Shown: positions 63,895 to 64,000 of the stretch, piece after piece
How the letters are laid out: each line of letters begins with the position of its first letter
Numbering within the stretch: position 1 is the first letter of the stretch
Source of the DNA: Sutcliffiella rhizosphaerae
GTDB taxonomy: Bacteria > Bacillota > Bacilli > Bacillales > Bacillaceae_I
Length of the DNA: 64,000 nt
Direction of reading: 5' to 3'
Assembly (NCBI RefSeq): GCF_917563925.1
Contig: NZ_CAKJTJ010000015.1
Location: 29,853 to 93,852, forward strand
Notes under the pieces: model-generated
The model's database searches: none
Seen by the model: the letters and a program-made list of their open reading frames with translations, nothing else
Told to the model about the DNA's origin: nothing
Made by a program: the position numbers and the translations under genes

Positions 63895-64000
63895 TTGATT
63901 GGAGGGCAAGACGTAGACTCCTGCGGGAGAAGTGGCCAATGTGAGACCCCGCAGGCGAAGCCGAGGAGGCTCGCGGGTCACCCGCGGAAAGCGAAGTCTT
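63895..64000. repeat. GC-rich dispersed palindromic repeat (cut by window edge)
   Basis: Far more GC-rich than its surroundings. Internal pairs: CCTGCGGG (63920-63927) with CCCGCAGG (63948-63955), and the odd palindrome CGCGGGT-C-ACCCGCG (63972-63986). The GACTCCTGCGGGA ... AAAGCGAAGTCTT frame is a repeat spread widely in Bacillaceae chromosomes. Confidence 0.75.

Overview
The window is chromosomal DNA of a low-GC, endospore-forming member of the Bacillaceae. The evidence is a three-gene germinant-receptor operon, a spore-coat transglutaminase, three YjcZ-type sporulation microproteins, TnrA, and long gene-order agreement with the Bacillus subtilis chromosome. It is not B. subtilis itself: several operons are absent from that species and small genes differ. 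Nearly all sites are Bacillus-style (strong AGGAGG ribosome sites, intrinsic terminators). No rRNA, tRNA, prophage, transposase or CRISPR array was seen.

Layout. (1) 1-6899, minus strand: the yodT-yodS-yodR-yodQ-yodP-kamR-kamA locus for lysine/beta-lysine metabolism. A sigma-54 activator gene precedes a textbook -24/-12 promoter in front of kamA, which runs off the left edge. (2) 7274-20176: mixed housekeeping and accessory genes: a COG2509 flavoprotein, a soluble-type-signalling chemotaxis transducer with a membrane N-terminus, fused MsrA-MsrB, a CobW-family GTPase, transglutaminase Tgl, an FbpA-like small gene divergent from tnrA with a TnrA box between them, a hydrolase, a DUF4397 protein, YjcZ microproteins, and ypmS-ypmR-ypmQ. 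(3) 20582-32720, minus: a tightly coupled eight-gene operon (secreted/membrane protein with a GATase-like region, ABC-2 ATPase and permease, coiled-coil membrane protein with a Gln-Gly tract, MoxR ATPase, DUF58, two vWA membrane proteins). It is preceded by a strong ECF-type sigma promoter, TGAAAC-N17-CGTCTA. This is the best candidate for a little-described system, and I infer an envelope-stress role. (4) 32857-40853: a Ger-type germination receptor operon (A-B-C) behind a sigma-G-like promoter, a nucleoside hydrolase, small spore-like proteins, a DegV protein and an SRAP-domain protein.

(5) 40931-53866: a block collinear with the B. subtilis dfrA-thyB-ypjQ-ypjP-ypiP-brxA(yphP)-ypgR-ypgQ-bsaA region, with insertions: a lethal-factor/PPEP-like metalloprotease, a 24-residue membrane microprotein, an ABC-F ATPase, a second DegV protein and an amidohydrolase. 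(6) 53989-62493: fhs with a coupled unknown gene, a methyltransferase/AIM24 pair, two small genes, yjkB-yjkA, topB and a small unknown gene. (7) 62552-64000: cspD, ypzA, then a broken HD-domain gene whose tail contains a perfect 29-bp copy of the ypzA 3' end, followed by a terminator-like repeat and the start of a GC-rich palindromic repeat cut by the right edge.

The regions between ypmQ and dfrA (about 20-41 kb) look like an accessory insertion into an otherwise Bacillus-like backbone. Product names rest on motifs and remembered family similarity. No database search was run.
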